Source: PALSA-505 sp036267135 (GTDB lineage: Bacteria > Actinomycetota > Actinomycetes > Streptosporangiales > Streptosporangiaceae). Taken from it: a stretch of 64,000 bases of DNA. Shown here piece by piece: positions 24,359 through 33,062 of the stretch. Position 1 is the stretch's first letter, and every line of letters begins with the position of its first letter. The notes beneath the pieces were generated by a model, which did no database searches, was not told where the DNA came from, and worked only from the letters and a program-made list of their open reading frames with translations. The position numbers and the translations under genes were made by a program. Where the stretch lies: positions 6,982-70,981 of the forward strand of contig DATAWQ010000160.1 of NCBI GenBank assembly GCA_036267135.1, in the 5' to 3' direction.

Positions 24359-25849
24359 ATGAGCTCGGGTCACGGATCAGGACCGGAGGATCCGCAAGGG
24401 ACGCCCACGTCCTCCGGCGCGTCACCGGACGATCAGGATCTGGAATGGGACGCATGGCGATCAGGGCCCGGCTACTCCCGCCCGGAGCCGCCCGAGCCTG
24501 AGTCCGGGTCTGGGTCTGGTTCTGGTTCTGGGGCGAAGCCGGGGTCGCACGAGAAGCCCGCACCCCGGCATCCGTACGAGGACCGGGTGCCGGGCCAGCC
24601 GTCCGCGCCGCCCGACCGCCGGGACGACTTCTGGGCGCCGCCGCCGCGCTCCGCCGACTCCACGCGTTCCCACCCGCCCGCGGAGGCGCACGAGGAGCCG
24701 AGGGCCTACCCCGCGCCCCGATCCGCCCCGGAGACCGGCTCGTACCAGCCGCCGTCCCGTGAGCCATTTTCGGGCGGGCCGTACCCGGCGGGCGGGTCGC
24801 CGTCGGAGCCCAACGCCTACCAGGCCCCCTCGTCGTATGAGGAGCCCGGCACCTACGAGGTGCCCAAGCCCCGGCCGTACGTGAGCGGCGCCCACTACGA
24901 GCCGCCCGGCGAGCCGGACGGCCTGGACGATTCACACACCCCGCCGACCGGGACCCGGCCGGGCAGCTACGACGAACCGGGCAGCTACTCCGAGCCGATC
25001 GACTTCCGCCCTGACGACGCCGACAGCGGCCCGCGCGACGAGGAGGAGGACGACGAGTACTCCTCGTTCTGGAACGAGGGGCGCGGCGGCGGAGCGCACG
25101 CCGCCTCGCCGTCCGGCCCGGTCAAGATCCCGGTGCCGCCCCCGCCCGGCGACACCTCGGTCTACCGGACGTCCCCGCCCAAGCGTCAGTTCGGGTTCCT
25201 GGTCGCGGTGGCGGCCGTCATCGTGGCGGCCGCGGTCGCCGGCGTGCTGCTGCTCACCCGGCACAGCCCCGCGCACCACCCGGCCGCGTCCGGTGGCTCG
25301 TCCACGCCCGCCTCACACACCTCGTCCGCGCCGTCGACCCCGGTCAGCACCCCGCCGTCGGTGACCGGCGCCTCCGGCCGTCTCGGCGTGCCTGGCGCGA
25401 TCGGCTCGCTGCGGCTGAACTCCGCGCTCACCGGGAAGTTCGTCGGCACCAAGGTCAAGAACAAGGAAGCGAACTCGTTCCTCATCCCGCACAAGGACAT
25501 GGCCAGCGGCTTCTACACGGCCAATCCAGCCGCGACCTCGTTCTCATCCAGCGATCCGCGGCTGATGTTCCTGGTCGCCTACCTGGCCGGGACCGGTAAC
25601 GCGCACAGCGCGCTGCACGAGTTCCTGACCAACCACACCTTCACCAACCAGCAGCAGGTCAGCGCCGGGCCCAAGGGCGGTGTGGCCGCCTGCGGGCTGC
25701 TACCGCAGGCGCACGCCAGCCCGGTGACGCACTGCATGTGGGCCGACGGTGACAGCTACGCCGACTTCTACGCCTGGAACAGCAGCCCGTCGGCGCTGGC
25801 CAAGACGATGGTCGGCATCCGCTCCAAGGTCGAGCTCAGCCACTCCTGA
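24359..25849 (+). CDS. Single-pass membrane protein with long Pro/Glu-rich cytosolic region and extracytoplasmic domain
   Basis: A 496-residue protein. Residues 1-275 are disordered, rich in Pro, Glu, Ser, Tyr and Asp, with many YEEPG/YEPPG-like units. A transmembrane helix (VAVAAVIVAAAVAGVLLL) lies near 283-300, then a Ser/Thr/Pro linker, and residues 345-496 form a compact outer domain with a likely disulphide pair (VAACGLLPQ and THCMWADG). I know this type of outer domain only as an uncharacterised actinobacterial family. The ATG at 24359 has AAGGGG at 24344-24349. The DUF4389 gene upstream is on the same strand, 242 bases away. The function is unknown. Confidence 0.75.
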   Translation: MSSGHGSGPEDPQGTPTSSGASPDDQDLEWDAWRSGPGYSRPEPPEPESGSGSGSGSGAKPGSHEKPAPRHPYEDRVPGQPSAPPDRRDDFWAPPPRSADSTRSHPPAEAHEEPRAYPAPRSAPETGSYQPPSREPFSGGPYPAGGSPSEPNAYQAPSSYEEPGTYEVPKPRPYVSGAHYEPPGEPDGLDDSHTPPTGTRPGSYDEPGSYSEPIDFRPDDADSGPRDEEEDDEYSSFWNEGRGGGAHAASPSGPVKIPVPPPPGDTSVYRTSPPKRQFGFLVAVAAVIVAAAVAGVLLLTRHSPAHHPAASGGSSTPASHTSSAPSTPVSTPPSVTGASGRLGVPGAIGSLRLNSALTGKFVGTKVKNKEANSFLIPHKDMASGFYTANPAATSFSSSDPRLMFLVAYLAGTGNAHSALHEFLTNHTFTNQQQVSAGPKGGVAACGLLPQAHASPVTHCMWADGDSYADFYAWNSSPSALAKTMVGIRSKVELSHS

Positions 25850-25877
25850 GCGCGGTCGGTTTACCTCTGGCGGGGGT

Positions 25878-26686
25878 TTACGCGAAGCCTGCCACCGGGT
25901 GTGGTGCGTAGTGCTCTTCGAGCGCGGTCCGCTCGTCCCCGGTCAGCTCGATGTCGAGGGCGGCGACCGCGTCGTCGATGTGCTGCGGCCTGGTGGCGCC
26001 GATGATCGGGGCGGTGACCACCGGATTGCTGAGCACCCAGGCCAGCGCGATCTGGGCCGGCGGGACGCCGCGGCTCTCGGCCACCTTCATCACCTGCTCC
26101 TCTTCGCGGTAAAGCAAGTTGTAGTGGTCCTGCATGGTCGCGAACGGCGTCCAGCCGTGCCGCTCGGCCAGGTGCTGGGCCTTGGCGAACTGCCACGCGT
26201 ACATTGATGACGCGCCAATGTGCCGCGCCTTGCCGGCCTTGACCACGTCGTGCAGCGCCTCCATGGTCACCTCGATCGGCGCGCCGGGGTCCCAGCGGTG
26301 AATCTGGTGCAGGTCCACGTAGTCGGTGCCGAGCCGGCGCAGGCTGTGGTCGATCTCGCTCATGATCGTCTTGCGGGACAGCCCGGCGCCGTTCGGGCCC
26401 GGCCGCATCCGGCCGTGCACCTTGGTGGCGAGCACGATCTCGTCCCGGCGGGCGAAGTCGTCCAGCGCGCGCGCCCGGTGATCTCCTCGCTGGTGCCGGC
26501 GCTGTACACGTTGGCCGTGTCGAAGAAGTTGATCCCGGCCTCGACGGCCCGGCAGAAGAACGGCCTGGCCTCGCCCTCGCCCAGCGACTAGGGGTGGGCG
26601 CCGGCGTCCGGGCTTCCGTAGCTCATGCAGCCCAGGCAGATCCGGGACACTTCCAGACCGGTGGAGCCGAGCTTGACGTACTGCAT
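25878..26686 (-). pseudogene. Aldo/keto reductase, inactivated by a stop codon and a frameshift
   Basis: Reading from ATG 26686 gives a normal aldo/keto reductase N-terminus (MQYVKLGSTGLEVSRICLGC). After GAHP, codon 26591-26589 is TAG where this family usually has Trp (HPW). The frame then continues with FDTANVYSAGTSEEITGR up to a GC repeat (26466-26473). There the frame shifts, and the remainder (ALDDFARRDEIVLATKVHGR onward, to 25878) is in another frame. The run of eight alternating C/G bases where six are expected fits replication slippage. The rest, including DYVDLHQIHRWD and the NADP-binding APIIGATRPQHIDDA, is intact. Two lesions suggest a true pseudogene, although sequencing error could explain the repeat. 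Confidence 0.82.
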
Positions 26687-26808
26687 ACGTTCGCCTTCCT
26701 TCGGTCGCCGGGGACTTCTCCGGTGGGCGGCGGCGGGGCCTCCGCCATGACATCCGTCATGCCGCGGCCAGGATAAGAGCCATGTGTCATCGGGCCGCCG
26801 GGCGGCTA

Positions 26809-26855
26809 CCGTTGACAGCGTGATCCGGTCACCCGTTGACAGCGTGATCCGGTCA
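26809..26855 (+). repeat. Tandem 24-base repeat upstream of the 26891 gene
   Basis: CCGTTGACAGCGTGATCCGG plus TCA occurs at 26809-26831 and 26833-26855, followed by a third partial unit (CCGGTCA). Each unit contains TTGACA, a consensus -35-like hexamer. It may be a duplicated promoter or regulator-binding segment of the membrane-protein gene starting at 26891. Confidence 0.7.
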
Positions 26856-26890
26856 TCCGGTCACGGCGGACAGGCGCGCAAAGGACGGTC

Positions 26891-27379
26891 ATGAACGTAA
26901 CCAACCTGGTGCTGGGGATCGTCATCCTCGGCCTGCTCATCTGGCGACAGCTCGTCGCCCGCCCGGTCCGTGAGGGTTACCGTGTGCCGCTGATCCTCGC
27001 CGTCATCGGGGTGATCGAGCTGATCTCGTTCCTCAAGGGCAAGCATGTGAACGGGACGCTGGTGGCCGGGCTCGCGGGCAGCCTGGTCCTGGCCGCCATC
27101 TTCGGCGCGGCCCGGGCGGCGGTCACCCGGGTGTGGATCCAGGACGGCCGGGCCTGGCGGCGGGGCGGCTGGCTCGCCGCCGTGCTCTGGGTGCTCGCGC
27201 TGGCCGCTCACCTCGGCTACGACCAGCTCGTCTACAAGCACGGCGCCCTGGGCGAGGTGACGATCCTGCTCTACCTCGCGATCTCGCTGCTGGTCCAGGG
27301 CATGATCCTGCAGGCCAGGGCGCAGCGGCTGCCGGAGGCCCAGGACCGGTTCATGCAGGAGCCCGTCGGCCCGAGGTGA
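26891..27379 (+). CDS. Small polytopic membrane protein (CcdC/DUF1453-like)
   Basis: A 162-residue protein with about four or five transmembrane helices (residues 3-20, 32-48, 57-76, 95-112 and 122-140). The first part, GLLIWRQLVARPVREGYRVP, is typical of the DUF1453 or CcdC-like membrane proteins, but the assignment is tentative. The function is unknown. The ATG at 26891 follows AAAGGACGGTC at 26880-26890. Its end lies 4 bases before the end of the convergent response regulator gene. Confidence 0.72.
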   Translation: MNVTNLVLGIVILGLLIWRQLVARPVREGYRVPLILAVIGVIELISFLKGKHVNGTLVAGLAGSLVLAAIFGAARAAVTRVWIQDGRAWRRGGWLAAVLWVLALAAHLGYDQLVYKHGALGEVTILLYLAISLLVQGMILQARAQRLPEAQDRFMQEPVGPR

Positions 27380-27383
27380 CCGG

Positions 27384-28097
27384 TCAGGCGCCGGTGCCAG
27401 CGCTGCCGGCGGAGCCGGTGGCGTCGGCGGCACTGGCGTCCAGGCCGTGCTCGATCGCGTACCTGACCAGCTCGGCCCGGTTGTGCAAGTGCAGCTTGCT
27501 CAGCGTGTTCTGCACGTGGTTCTGCACGGTGCGGTGGGAAAGCACGAGCCGCCCGGCGATCTGCCGGTAGGAAAGCCCGGTGGCCACCATGCGCAGGATC
27601 TCGGCCTCGCGGTCGGTGAGCCGCGGCGCGTGCTTCCCGTCGGTGGCCGGCCCCGAGGCCAGCCGCCGGAACTCGCCGAGCACCAGCCCGGCCAGACCCG
27701 GGGTGAACACCGCGTCGCCGGACGCGGTGCGGCGTACCGCATCGAGGAACTCGGCGCGGCTGGCCGACTTGAGTATGTACCCGGCGGCGCCGGCCTTCAC
27801 CGCGTCCAGCACGTCCTGGTGCTCGCCGCTGGCGGACAGGATGAGCACCCGCGCCGCCGGGCGGGCCGCGAGCACGCCGCGGGTCACCTCGACGCCGGAC
27901 ACGTCGGGCAGCCGCAAGTCCGCCACGACCACGTCCGGCTGGGTGGCGCCGACCACTCGCAGCGCCTGCGCGCCCTCGCCGATGGCCGCGACCACGTCGA
28001 AGCCGGCCTCGGTCAGGTCGCGCGCGACCGCGTCCCGCCACATCGGATGGTCGTCGATGACCATCACCCGCACCGGCGATTCGCCCTGGTCTGTCAC
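27384..28097 (-). CDS. NarL/FixJ-type response regulator
   Basis: A 237-residue two-component regulator. The receiver domain (residues 8-125) has the acidic pair VIDDHPMW, the phosphorylated Asp in VVVADLRLPDVSG and the conserved Lys in GYILKSAS. The LuxR-type HTH follows (LTDREAEILRMVATGLSYRQ, then LVLSHRTVQNHVQNTLSKL). The C-terminus is an Ala/Gly/Ser tail. It follows the histidine kinase on the same strand after 64 bases, so the two are a cognate pair. The target genes and signal are unknown. Confidence 0.92.
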   Translation of the reverse strand: MTDQGESPVRVMVIDDHPMWRDAVARDLTEAGFDVVAAIGEGAQALRVVGATQPDVVVADLRLPDVSGVEVTRGVLAARPAARVLILSASGEHQDVLDAVKAGAAGYILKSASRAEFLDAVRRTASGDAVFTPGLAGLVLGEFRRLASGPATDGKHAPRLTDREAEILRMVATGLSYRQIAGRLVLSHRTVQNHVQNTLSKLHLHNRAELVRYAIEHGLDASAADATGSAGSAGTGA

Positions 28098-28161
28098 ACC
28101 GGCACCCTAAGCCCTGTGGGAGTTCTCTGCCTGGCGCGCGGAATCCGTTCCACCAGCGACC

Positions 28162-29352
28162 CTAAGCTTTCTCGCTGGCGCGCGGAATCCGCAGCCGGAT
28201 CTCGGTGCCCGCGCCCGGGTCCGAATCGATGCTGACCGTGCCGCCCAGGTCCCGGATCCGGCCGCGGATCGCGTGGCTGACGCCGAGCCGCCCGTCGGCC
28301 GCCGCGTCGGTCAGACGGCCGGGTGCTATCCCCGGACCGTCGTCCCTGATCGTGACGCTGACCAGGCTGTCCTCGTCTTCGATCAGGATCCAGGCGTGCG
28401 TTCCCTCCCCGGCGTGCCTGCGCACGTTGTCCAGGGCCGCACGGACCGCCAGCACCGTCTGCTCCGCGGTCTCACCCGCCAGCCGGACCGGCTCGGCCGG
28501 CGCAATCACCGACACCACGGCGGAGTTCTCCCTGGCCAGCAGGGCGGTGAGGTCGAGTTCGCCGAACGGCAACCGGTCGAAGGGCGCCGCCTGACCGCCG
28601 CCCGAGGCGATCAGGGTGCGCAGCGCCGTCTCCTGCGCCCCGGCCAGCCGCCCGATCTCGGCAGCCTCGCCGCCGGCCTCCGCACCCCGGCGCTGGACCA
28701 GCGCCAGCACCTGCAGCACGGAGTCGTGGATGTCGCGGGCGATCCGGTCCCGCTCCCGGCTGGTCGCCTCGACCTGGGTGGCGTGCTGCAGCGCATACTC
28801 GGCCCGGGCCGCCAGCCGGGAGACGTAGCCCACCACCCACCCGGCCAGCAGCAGCAGGACCGGGCCGTTCAGATCCGCGCCCGCGAACAGGTGACCGAAC
28901 GTGTGGTGCACCAGCACCAGGTCGCACACGCCGAGGATGATGGCCGCCACCATCCCGGCCCGGCGTCCCGCCGCCACCGCCCAGGCCAGCACCGGACCGG
29001 CCACCCAGGTGGCGGTGACGGGCATGTCGCCGACGTAGCTGGCCGAGCCGTACTGGACCAGGTCGGTGGACAGCAGCGCGGCGGCGGTCACCACGAGGTC
29101 GGTGGCCAGCATGATGTTCGTCCGCCCGGCCGGTGTGGCGTAGATGCGGGTGGTCACGGCCGTCCACGCCGCCATGCCCGCCAGCACCGCCCACGCCCAA
29201 GGCCACCGCGCGTAGTTGCCGCGGTCCACGAGGAGCAGGATGGTCGCGTAGGCCAGCGAAGCGAAACGATAGGCCGCAACGGCCCGCCACAGCGGTGCCT
29301 GGAAGCCCATCTGACCGGGTTCCGCGGACGCGGTCCTGCTCACCCCGCCCAT
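28162..29352 (-). CDS. Two-component sensor histidine kinase (HisKA_3 type, MacS-like)
   Basis: A 396-residue membrane sensor. Residues 15-175 hold about five or six transmembrane helices with little extracytoplasmic sequence, suggesting it senses a membrane-borne signal. The dimerisation/phosphoacceptor motif is ERDRIARDIHDSVLQVLALV, and the ATPase domain shows LDNVRRHAGEG (N box), IRDDGPGIAPGRL (G1) and GRLGVSHAIRGRI (G2). I placed the start at ATG 29352 (MGGVSRTAS); sequence upstream in frame is not membrane-like. It is the partner of the downstream NarL-type regulator. Confidence 0.92.
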   Translation of the reverse strand: MGGVSRTASAEPGQMGFQAPLWRAVAAYRFASLAYATILLLVDRGNYARWPWAWAVLAGMAAWTAVTTRIYATPAGRTNIMLATDLVVTAAALLSTDLVQYGSASYVGDMPVTATWVAGPVLAWAVAAGRRAGMVAAIILGVCDLVLVHHTFGHLFAGADLNGPVLLLLAGWVVGYVSRLAARAEYALQHATQVEATSRERDRIARDIHDSVLQVLALVQRRGAEAGGEAAEIGRLAGAQETALRTLIASGGGQAAPFDRLPFGELDLTALLARENSAVVSVIAPAEPVRLAGETAEQTVLAVRAALDNVRRHAGEGTHAWILIEDEDSLVSVTIRDDGPGIAPGRLTDAAADGRLGVSHAIRGRIRDLGGTVSIDSDPGAGTEIRLRIPRASEKA

Positions 29353-29442
29353 GGTGCCACGGGTACGGGTCAGGCGGGCTGAGCCGGGATGCTGATCCAC
29401 GTTCCCCGTCGCGGGACGTGGCCACGATGACAGACTGGCCCC

Positions 29443-30333
29443 GTGGATGCGCCGAGGGGCCGGGGGCGGCTGACCGTGATCGCGTCCGGGGCGCTGATCG
29501 TCATCGCCGCGGCCGTAGCCGTCGCCGCACACCTGTGGACGGCGGTGGACGCGTCGGCCGGGCCGGTCGCACCGTCCAGCCACCCGGGCCGGGCCGCCCG
29601 CCCGGCCGTGGTGGCGTCCTCCCACGGCGTGTACAGCCCGGCGCCCCCAGCCTCTTCATCGGCCCCGGCGCTGCCGCTGGCGGGCCGGGTGGTCGGGATC
29701 GACCCCGGCCACAACGGCGGCAACGGCGCCGACCCCGCCTACATCGATCGCATGATCTGGAACGGCCGGGAAAGCGAGACCTGCGACACCACCGGCACCG
29801 AGACCGACGGCGGATACACCGAGGCCACGTTCAACTTCAACGTGGCGATGTACCTGCGGTCCGACCTGAAGCGGCAGGGCGCCAAGGTGGTGCTCACCCG
29901 GACCAGCAACGACGGCGTCGGGCCGTGCGTGACCAGCCGGTCCCAGATACTCAACGACGCGCACTCGGACGTGGCCATCGACATCCATGCCGACGGCGGG
30001 CCACCAGGGGGCCGTGGCTTCACCGTGCTCGAACCGGTCGCCGACGGGCCGAACGACAAGGTGGTCGCCAGTTCGGACCGGTTCGGCCACGACGTCAAGA
30101 CGGCGATGCTGGGCGGCACGCCGATGCCGATCAGCGACTACTACGGCCATGACGGCTACCAGCCGCGCGACGACCTGGCCGGGCTGAACCTCACCACGGT
30201 GCCCAAGATCCTTATCGAATGCGGCAACATGCGGAACGCGGTGGACGCGCGCATCCTGACGTCCTCGTCGTTCCAGAAGCAGCTGGCCAAGGCCCTCGCC
30301 GGCGCGATCGACCGCTTCCTGGCCACCTCCTGA
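29443..30333 (+). CDS. N-acetylmuramoyl-L-alanine amidase (Amidase_3), membrane-anchored or secreted
   Basis: A 296-residue zinc amidase that cleaves the bond between MurNAc and the stem peptide. An N-terminal signal anchor (LTVIASGALIVIAAAVAVAA) and a Pro/Ser linker lead to the catalytic domain. Zinc ligands and the catalytic Glu are visible: His in GIDPGHNGG, Glu in GGYTEATFNFNVA, His in AIDIHADGG and Glu in ILIECGNMRN. Cys residues in SETCDTT and GPCVTSRS may form a disulphide. The GTG at 29443 is the first start before the signal. It is divergent from the histidine kinase. Confidence 0.92.
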   Translation: MDAPRGRGRLTVIASGALIVIAAAVAVAAHLWTAVDASAGPVAPSSHPGRAARPAVVASSHGVYSPAPPASSSAPALPLAGRVVGIDPGHNGGNGADPAYIDRMIWNGRESETCDTTGTETDGGYTEATFNFNVAMYLRSDLKRQGAKVVLTRTSNDGVGPCVTSRSQILNDAHSDVAIDIHADGGPPGGRGFTVLEPVADGPNDKVVASSDRFGHDVKTAMLGGTPMPISDYYGHDGYQPRDDLAGLNLTTVPKILIECGNMRNAVDARILTSSSFQKQLAKALAGAIDRFLATS

Positions 30334-30395
30334 CCCGTAGCGCGGTGGGCCGATATTCGTTTCGGGCTGAATGGGAAGCGTTTTAGGGTGGCGCG

Positions 30396-30929
30396 GTGAC
30401 CACTCAGATGATCATTCTCAACGGAGGTTCCAGCTCGGGGAAGTCCGGGATCGTGCGGTGTCTGCAGGCCGTGCTGCCGGATCCGTGGCTGGCGTTCGGG
30501 TGCGACTCGTTCGTCGAGGCCTTGCCCGCGAAGATGCAGGCGTCGGACGAGGGGATCGTGGTCGCGGCGGATGGCGGGGTGAGCGTGGGGGCGGACTTCC
30601 GGGCCCTGGAGGCGGCCTGGACGGGGGGTGTGGTGGCGATGGTCCGCGCGGGCGCGAGGGTCATCATCGATGACGTCTTCCTCGGCGGAGCGGCGTCCCA
30701 GCGGCGGTGGCAGAAGGCGCTGGGCGGGATGGACGTGCTGTGGGTCGGCGTCAGGTGTGACAGCGCGGTCGCTGCGGCCCGTGAGGCCGCACGAGGAGAT
30801 CGCAATCAGGGGATGGCCGTGTTGCAGGCGGACATGGTTCACAACGGGGTGTCCTACGACCTGGAGGTGGATACGACGCACACCGAGTCGCTGGAGTGTG
30901 CGCGAACTATCGCCGCCCACGTCCGCTGA
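30396..30929 (+). CDS. Chloramphenicol 3-O-phosphotransferase-like protein
   Basis: A 177-residue P-loop kinase-fold protein. It resembles, as I remember it, the chloramphenicol phosphotransferase of Streptomyces venezuelae almost end to end: IILNGGSSSGKSGIVRCLQ (Walker A), WLAFGCDSF with the catalytic Asp37, FRALEAAWTGGVVAMVRAGA, VIIDDVFLGGAASQRRW and DVLWVGVRCD. The enzyme phosphorylates the 3'-hydroxyl of chloramphenicol using ATP and so confers resistance. No chloramphenicol biosynthesis genes are nearby, so it may be an orphan resistance gene or act on another substrate. The GTG start at 30396 is supported by alignment with the family start. Confidence 0.87.
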   Translation: MTTQMIILNGGSSSGKSGIVRCLQAVLPDPWLAFGCDSFVEALPAKMQASDEGIVVAADGGVSVGADFRALEAAWTGGVVAMVRAGARVIIDDVFLGGAASQRRWQKALGGMDVLWVGVRCDSAVAAAREAARGDRNQGMAVLQADMVHNGVSYDLEVDTTHTESLECARTIAAHVR

Positions 30930-30978
30930 CCCCCCGGTCAGGCCGGGGGGTCATGAGGGGTCGGGTCACTCGGGCAGG

Positions 30979-32217
30979 TCAGTTCTTGGGCGGGCTCGCG
31001 CTGCTCCACTTGGTAGCGCCGAAGATCTGGTAGGAGAACAGCCCGCCCGGGGGCGACCAGGACTGCCCGGGCGGCAGCGACAGGTAACGCAGTTCTTCGG
31101 AGAGCAGTTGCCCGGTGCCGGGGTCGACGACCAGGCGATCCTGGACCTGGCAGGACGTGAAGGTCCAGTGGTCGGTACCCGAGGAAACCGTGTTCCAGTG
31201 GCCGCAGTGTGTCTGGTGGCTGTCGAGCGCGACCGCCACGCCGGACTGCCCGGCGGCGTCTTGCACCGAGCCTAGGTCGCGCACCCCGGGCAGCCCGGCC
31301 AGTAGCTGGTACAACCCGGCCCGGACCTGCGGGGTCACCGGCATCGTGAGCACCCCGGGCACGCTCATCCACAGATAGTCCTCGACGCTGGCGAAGCCTT
31401 CCACGGTGCTGTACCCGGTCAGCAGCAACGCCTTGAGCTGCGCGGGATCGGCGGGCAGTTCGCGCAGCCCACTGGCCGAGAAGGAACGGTGGCCTATCAC
31501 GAACGTTGGCCCCCCGGTCTGACCGAAGAAGGCGTACGGCTTGCCCAGGCCGGCCCGGATCTCCGCCCCGCCCCCGCCGGTGTACCCCTCGGGGTCGGAC
31601 GCAGAAGTCTCCTGGTTGACGTCCCAGCTCGAGGGGGAGCCGTCGCGACGCCAGGCCTGGCGGTCGGCGGTCGAGGCCAGTTGCACGCCAAGCCGCTGGT
31701 TGTAGTCCTGGCTCATCGCCTGCGGGTTGAGCGCTCCCCAGTACTGCGCGGCGGTCTTCTCCAGGATCACGTAGCGGTCGCTGAACGGGCCAACCCTGAC
31801 GAAGTTGCCCGCCACCGAGGACGTCACCCAGTAGCGGGTGCCGGCCGGCGGGGCGGCAATCCCGGCCGCATTCTTGGCCGCGGTCCTGGCCACGGCCAGC
31901 AACATGTCCCGGGCGGACCCGCCGGCTGTCCCGGCGGTCCCGGGCGGCGGCTGGTAGACGCCGAGGTTGGCGGCTGGGTGCGGCGCCGTGCCGCCCTGGA
32001 CCACGACGGTGGCGATCACGGCCGCCGCCGTCACGGCCGCGGCGACGGGCACGCCGACCCGCAGGGCGCGGTGCCGGCCGGGTGGGCGGCGCCTTGGCGC
32101 GGCCGGCCGCCGCGGGGGCGTGCGGCCCGACAGCCGGGCCCGAGCCGCGGCGATGACCTCCGGCCGGGGCGGCGGGCGCTCGCTGATCAGGTCACGCACC
32201 ATCTGCAGTTCATCCAT
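30979..32217 (-). CDS. CU044_5270 family protein (sigma-factor partner)
   Basis: A 412-residue protein with a cytosolic N-terminus (MDELQMVRDLISERPPPRPE), a basic stretch, one transmembrane helix (VGVPVAAAVTAAAVIATVVV) and a large outer domain. The start overlaps the end of the sigma factor gene by 8 bases. The domain order and position match the CU044_5270 family, which in actinobacteria is regularly encoded right after an ECF-like sigma factor and is thought to act as an anti-sigma or sensing partner. There is no zinc-binding HxxxCxxC motif, so it is not a classical ZAS anti-sigma. The outer domain includes a Cys pair (THCGHW and TSCQVQ). Confidence 0.83.
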   Translation of the reverse strand: MDELQMVRDLISERPPPRPEVIAAARARLSGRTPPRRPAAPRRRPPGRHRALRVGVPVAAAVTAAAVIATVVVQGGTAPHPAANLGVYQPPPGTAGTAGGSARDMLLAVARTAAKNAAGIAAPPAGTRYWVTSSVAGNFVRVGPFSDRYVILEKTAAQYWGALNPQAMSQDYNQRLGVQLASTADRQAWRRDGSPSSWDVNQETSASDPEGYTGGGGAEIRAGLGKPYAFFGQTGGPTFVIGHRSFSASGLRELPADPAQLKALLLTGYSTVEGFASVEDYLWMSVPGVLTMPVTPQVRAGLYQLLAGLPGVRDLGSVQDAAGQSGVAVALDSHQTHCGHWNTVSSGTDHWTFTSCQVQDRLVVDPGTGQLLSEELRYLSLPPGQSWSPPGGLFSYQIFGATKWSSASPPKN

Positions 32218-32836
32218 GGTCCTGGTCCTCCTGCTGGGTGAGGGGGGCGGTGCCGGCCAGTCCGCCGCGCAGCTTCCTGCGCGCCCGGTTCAGGCGGGAG
32301 CCGACCGTGCCGTACGGAATGCCCACAGCGGTGGCCACCTCGGCGTGGGTGAGCCCGGCCAGCGCGATGAGCAGCAGCACCTCGCGGTCCCCGCGAGACA
32401 GTTCCGCCAGCGCCCCGGCGATCTGGCGGTACATCGCCCCCGCCGCCACCCGGTCCACGACCAGGTCCGCGTGGCCGGCGTCGGGCGCGGGGGCGGCGGC
32501 CCGTTCGGTGAGCCGGTAGGCACGCACCTCGCGGCGCCGGTACCGGCTCATCTGGCGGGTCGCGATCCCATACAGCCAGCCCCGGACGATGCCCAGCCCG
32601 GCGTCGAACCGGCCGCGCTTGCTGAACGCGGTCAGGAACGTCTCCGCGGCGATGTCATCGGCCGCGTCGTCGCCGAGCCGCCGGGCGATGTACCCGTGAA
32701 TCTCGGTGAAATAGCGGTCGAAGATGACACCGAACTGGTCCGGGTCACGCAGCGACCGTTTCAGGTCGGCGGCGTCCTCGCGGGCGCGCTGGGTGGGCGG
32801 GTCACCATGCCGCGCTCCCGCCGTGCGGGCGGTCAT
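32210..32836 (-). CDS. ECF-family RNA polymerase sigma factor
   Basis: About 208 residues. Region 2 is FDRYFTEIHGYIARRLGDDA, then DDIAAETFLTAFSKRGRFD and VRGWLYGIATRQMSRYRR. Region 4 is ALAELSRGDREVLLLIALAG and THAEVATAVGIPYGTVGSRL. I chose ATG 32836 (MTARTAG); an upstream in-frame ATG at 32950 is possible but adds a sequence unlike sigma factors. The end overlaps the CU044_5270 gene by 8 bases, so the two are translationally coupled. The signal and promoters are unknown. Confidence 0.9.
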   Translation of the reverse strand: MTARTAGARHGDPPTQRAREDAADLKRSLRDPDQFGVIFDRYFTEIHGYIARRLGDDAADDIAAETFLTAFSKRGRFDAGLGIVRGWLYGIATRQMSRYRRREVRAYRLTERAAAPAPDAGHADLVVDRVAAGAMYRQIAGALAELSRGDREVLLLIALAGLTHAEVATAVGIPYGTVGSRLNRARRKLRGGLAGTAPLTQQEDQDHG

Positions 32837-33052
32837 GGATGTTGGTCCGTCATGTAGCAGCCTTTCAGGCGGTGGGCAATCACTGCCGGGACGCGGCCGC
32901 TGCCGCATCCGTGCTACTGCTTCTCGCCCGCAGACCCTGAATGCTTTCACGCCCCGGCCTGACCAGCACCTTTGATGAACCCTGCCGGGGCTGTCCCACG
33001 AGCGCCGGCCGTCTCGCTACGCTAAAGGTAAGTCCCTTTCGTTTTCGTGTAC

Positions 33053-33062
33053 GATCCGGATC
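33053..33062. promoter_or_regulatory. Small palindrome abutting the TetR start
   Basis: GATCCGGATC is a perfect 10-bp palindrome ending at the base before the TetR ATG. Further upstream lies AAAGG/CCTTT (about 33023-33038). Either could be part of an autoregulatory operator. Confidence 0.3.

Noticed and set aside
24480..24540. CRISPR-like or microsatellite repeat in the Pro/Glu-rich gene
   Set aside because: The short TCTGGT/GGTTCT-type repetition encodes a Gly-Ser run inside a disordered protein region.
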